Source: Bathynomus jamesi
Lineage: Eukaryota; Arthropoda; Malacostraca; Isopoda; Cirolanidae
NCBI GenBank assembly: GCA_023014485.1
Contig: JAJOZX010000939.1
Span: 731,501 to 795,500, forward strand
Reading direction: 5' to 3'
Length of the DNA: 64,000 nt
The translations under genes were made by a program, and so were the position numbers. Below, in pieces: positions 62,041 to 64,000 of this stretch. The stretch's first letter is position 1. Each line of letters starts with the position of its first letter. The notes beneath the pieces are model-generated. The model was not told the DNA's origin and ran no database searches. It saw nothing but the letters and a program-made list of their open reading frames with translations.

Positions 62041-62742
62041 CAGGGTGTTTATAAAGTCCCTGTCTATATCAGTGAAAACGTAGCGAAAAGGGTAAAATTC
62101 AATAACAATATAATACAAGGAGTACATTTAACGAATACTTAAGCATATGATTCTACATGAGCACTATTAGTATCTCTACAGAATTCGAATCTGTCAGCAG
62201 CATTGCGAAACACAATTTGGAACATGACAGAGGTTATTTTTGTAACTGCTGTTACGATACGAGCACGTAAATCTTGTAGATCTGTAACCCTCGTTTGATA
62301 GACGTTTGATTTGATAAGGCCCTTTGCAAAGAAATCCAAGGGCGTTAGGTCAGAAGATCGAGCAGCCCAGGGCCTGTTGCCTCCACGTCCAGTCCACCGA
62401 TATGGAAATCGTTCATTTAGGTACTCCTGAACAACGTTTGCGTAATGACAAGGTGCCCCATCTGTTGAAAGACGACGGTGTTTAAAATGCCATTTGAATG
62501 AAGCTGGGACATTTACATGCTCGTATTGTAACAGCAGTTACAAAAATAACCCCTGTCATGCTCCAAAATGTGTTCCGCAATGCTGCTGACAGATTCGAAC
62601 TCTGTAGAGATACTGATGGTGTTCATGTAGAATCATATGCTTAAGTATTCATTAAATGTATGCCTTCTATTATACTGTTATTGAATTTTACCCGTTTTGC
62701 CATGTTTTCACTGAAATAGATAGGGACTTTATAAACACCCTG
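62041..62742. mobile_element. IS630-type palindromic derivative (3' ends joined)
   Basis: CAGGGTGTTTATAAAGTCCC at the left is mirrored by GGGACTTTATAAACACCCTG at the right. The inverted repeats reach inward about 230 bp and include the transposase C-terminal coding region on both arms (minus strand about 62139-62290, plus strand about 62515-62643). Between them the minus-strand copy continues into DFFAKGLIKSNVYQTRVTDL and upstream sequence. This is the mirror case of 60172-60941. Confidence 0.85.
62139..62460 (-). pseudogene. IS630-type transposase C-terminus in the palindrome
   Basis: The minus strand reads the RWTGRGGNRPWAARSSDLTP region near 62400-62345, then LDFFAKGLIKSNVYQTRVTD and FRNAADRFEFCRDTNSAHVE, ending SYA before a TAA at 62139-62141. 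It is close to the fragment at 645-984 (RDTDGRHVESYS). An inverted second copy of the last ~43 codons lies at 62515-62643 (RDTDGVHVESYA). Confidence 0.75.
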
Positions 62743-62749
62743 TATATAC

Positions 62750-62802
62750 TCGTGTGTGTGTGTGTGTGTGTGTGTTGTGTGTGTGGTGTGTGTGTGTGCA
62801 CA
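62750..62802. repeat. (GT)n microsatellite
   Basis: A GT array with two short breaks. Confidence 0.95.
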
Positions 62803-63480
62803 CAGTATATGGAGTTCAGACAACAAATATGAATTGTTCGTCTGATTGTGTGTAACCAATGTGTCTGATGAACACAAGCGATCTTCGGTTACAAGATGAA
62901 ATATTTACGTCTGACTGGATAAGAAAATCATTCTTGAATCAAGAGAGAATATAAATAAATAGTCCAGGCAATCTAGAGCAAAAATAGCTTCAACCTGGGC
63001 AAAATTGCTTCAGAAGCTTTCTAAACTGTTTCCAGCTCAGGAACCATTGCAGAATAACATATCCAAAATCCGACAAAATTGGACCCCGGGAACACCCCCA
63101 AAAATGAAATTCAAAATGGCGGACTGGCAGTTTCCTACGAAATACAATAAATTTTAATTTCGCTTTGTAGAGAGAGTTATGACGTTTTTCTTGATCAGTA
63201 AAATGTTTTAAAAACACATTTTCGTTTCTAAATTAACCTATATGACACTAAAAATTGTATTAGGCGGCTAGTATTAAACTATGACGTCACGTAATGTAAA
63301 TAAAATATACTGTATGGAGTGTATGTGAGAATGGACATTGCTACATCTTTATAAACTTATATTATATACAACTCTTTAATTCCTACTACCCACTATCAAA
63401 TCTGTGTATTTGTGCTTGTCATTTTCTTTAAAACTGTTATTATGTACTCCTTTTAAATACTGCAACACAGTTTATTAATT
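62803..63480. other. Non-coding stretch upstream of the right-edge gene
   Basis: No recognised element. The part at 62960-63130 is less AT-rich (TTGGACCCCGGGAACACCCC, AAAATGGCGGACTGGCAG) and could be promoter or first-exon sequence of the next gene, or a transposon end. I cannot decide between these. Confidence 0.35.
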
Positions 63481-63497
63481 TGTGTTTTCTGTTTCAG
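63481..63497 (+). promoter_or_regulatory. Probable splice acceptor
   Basis: TGTGTTTTCTGTTTCAG is a strong pyrimidine-rich acceptor ending in AG at 63496-63497, 45 bases before the ATG of the right-edge frame. Confidence 0.55.
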
Positions 63498-63542
63498 ACT
63501 GACTCGGTGTACGGCTGACTCGGTGTGCGTCCGCCTTCAAGA

Positions 63543-64000
63543 ATGCAGACCCCTGAAGAATTGTGCGTGATTTGTAAGGAGAAATTGGACAGCGGACAGG
63601 AAGTGGTTCACATCTCGCAAAAAGGAGCAGATGGTATAAATGCATCCAGCCGCAGCCGTGGAAGCGATGTTGTTGCAACAGCTGGAATAAGTGTTCACGT
63701 TGTATGTAGGAAAAGGTTTACGGATAAAAAGACAATTGAAATAAAGAAGCGACAGACCGCAGCCGAGGCAATACCAAGGAAAAGTGCTCGTTTTCATGAA
63801 TACGCATTTTCCAGTGCTACTCACTGTTTGTTTTGTGATACCTTTGTGGACTTTTTTTCCAAACACAAACCAAAATCAGAGCATGTCAAAATAAGAACTA
63901 CAGAGTTCTCCGAAACCATAAAAAGGTGCTGTGAAAGCCGCTGCGATGAATGGTCGTTTAATGTAAAAGGCCGTCTGGAGTATTATCTTCGTGATCTTCC
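63543..64000 (+). CDS. Cys-rich protein of unknown function, 5' part (runs off the edge)
   Basis: The ATG at 63543 opens a frame with no stop to the window edge (152 codons). It starts MQTPEELCVICKEKLDSGQE and has paired cysteines in LCVICKEKL, HVVCRKRF, THCLFCDTF and CCESRCDEW, a pattern suited to zinc binding. I recall similar uncharacterised arthropod and cnidarian proteins that open with a C..C, RxxDxxxxxxxxxVHxxCRxxYT-type region and are often present in many copies, so a transposon-associated origin is possible. The acceptor at 63497 suggests an upstream non-coding exon. Codon choice is less AT-biased than its surroundings. This is the only intact non-Tc1 frame in the window that looks like a real gene. 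Confidence 0.55.
   Translation, partial: MQTPEELCVICKEKLDSGQEVVHISQKGADGINASSRSRGSDVVATAGISVHVVCRKRFTDKKTIEIKKRQTAAEAIPRKSARFHEYAFSSATHCLFCDTFVDFFSKHKPKSEHVKIRTTEFSETIKRCCESRCDEWSFNVKGRLEYYLRDL

Noticed and set aside
1..64000. An endogenous virus or a bacterial-type operon
   Set aside because: No capsid, envelope, viral polymerase or polycistronic arrangement was seen; all reverse transcriptases are LINE or Penelope type.

Overview
This is an intergenic, repeat-packed stretch of a large, AT-rich animal genome. No conserved host gene is recognisable. Nearly everything that can be read is a mobile element or its remains. The mix points to an arthropod: Penelope-like elements with a GIY-YIG domain, Jockey/CR1-type LINEs, a tRNA-derived SINE, Tc1/mariner/IS630, PIF/Harbinger, Merlin and hAT transposons, very many (AT)n, (GT)n and (CT)n arrays, and interspersed units containing GGTTAGGT. 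A decapod crustacean is my best guess, at about even odds; this rests on family resemblance remembered, not on a search.

Layout. 0-1 kb: Penelope and IS630 fragments. 1.1-7.5 kb: two copies of an unclassified DNA transposon ('family A') with terminal inverted repeats (TIRs), 3-bp TWA-type target duplications (TSDs) and a Cys-rich, DDE-like protein. 7.5-9.8 kb: a Penelope 3' half and its tail, then an inverted pair of a ~460-bp repeat. 9.8-11.2 kb: a SINE array with exact 264-bp periodicity that flips orientation midway. 12.4-13.9 kb: foldback, mariner, Helitron-like and Penelope tail pieces. 13.9-18.0 kb: two LINEs. 18.1-23.8 kb: two complete unclassified DNA transposons ('family B' and 'family C') lying nearly end to end. 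24.2-27.1 kb: a repeat, a foldback element and a Merlin element. 28.5-33.3 kb: LINE, IS630, hAT and SINE fragments and one intact Tc1-like transposon. 33.3-37.2 kb: a second family B element and a hAT 3' fragment. 37.6-40.8 kb: a 'family D' element split by a third family A copy. 41.6-45.4 and 51.6-55.1 kb: two related, non-coding, LTR-element-like blocks. 45.4-51.3 kb: repeats, LINEs, MITEs and a Harbinger remnant. 55.6-63 kb: Penelope tail palindromes, 460-bp repeats, foldbacks and palindromic IS630 derivatives. 63.5 kb to the right edge: the open start of a Cys-rich gene after a splice acceptor.

The most interesting content is two groups of transposons that I cannot place in a named superfamily. 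Family A has three copies with matching TIR motifs and TAA/TTA duplications; one copy is inserted in an open reading frame that rejoins exactly when it is removed. Families B, C and D share the protein order (F/W)DG, then (D/S)T..NTG, then C..H, then RW, and B1, C and D share AGGGTG-type termini. Separately, several Penelope tails carry what looks like a dimer-type hammerhead ribozyme core. All functional statements are inferred from motifs read by eye.
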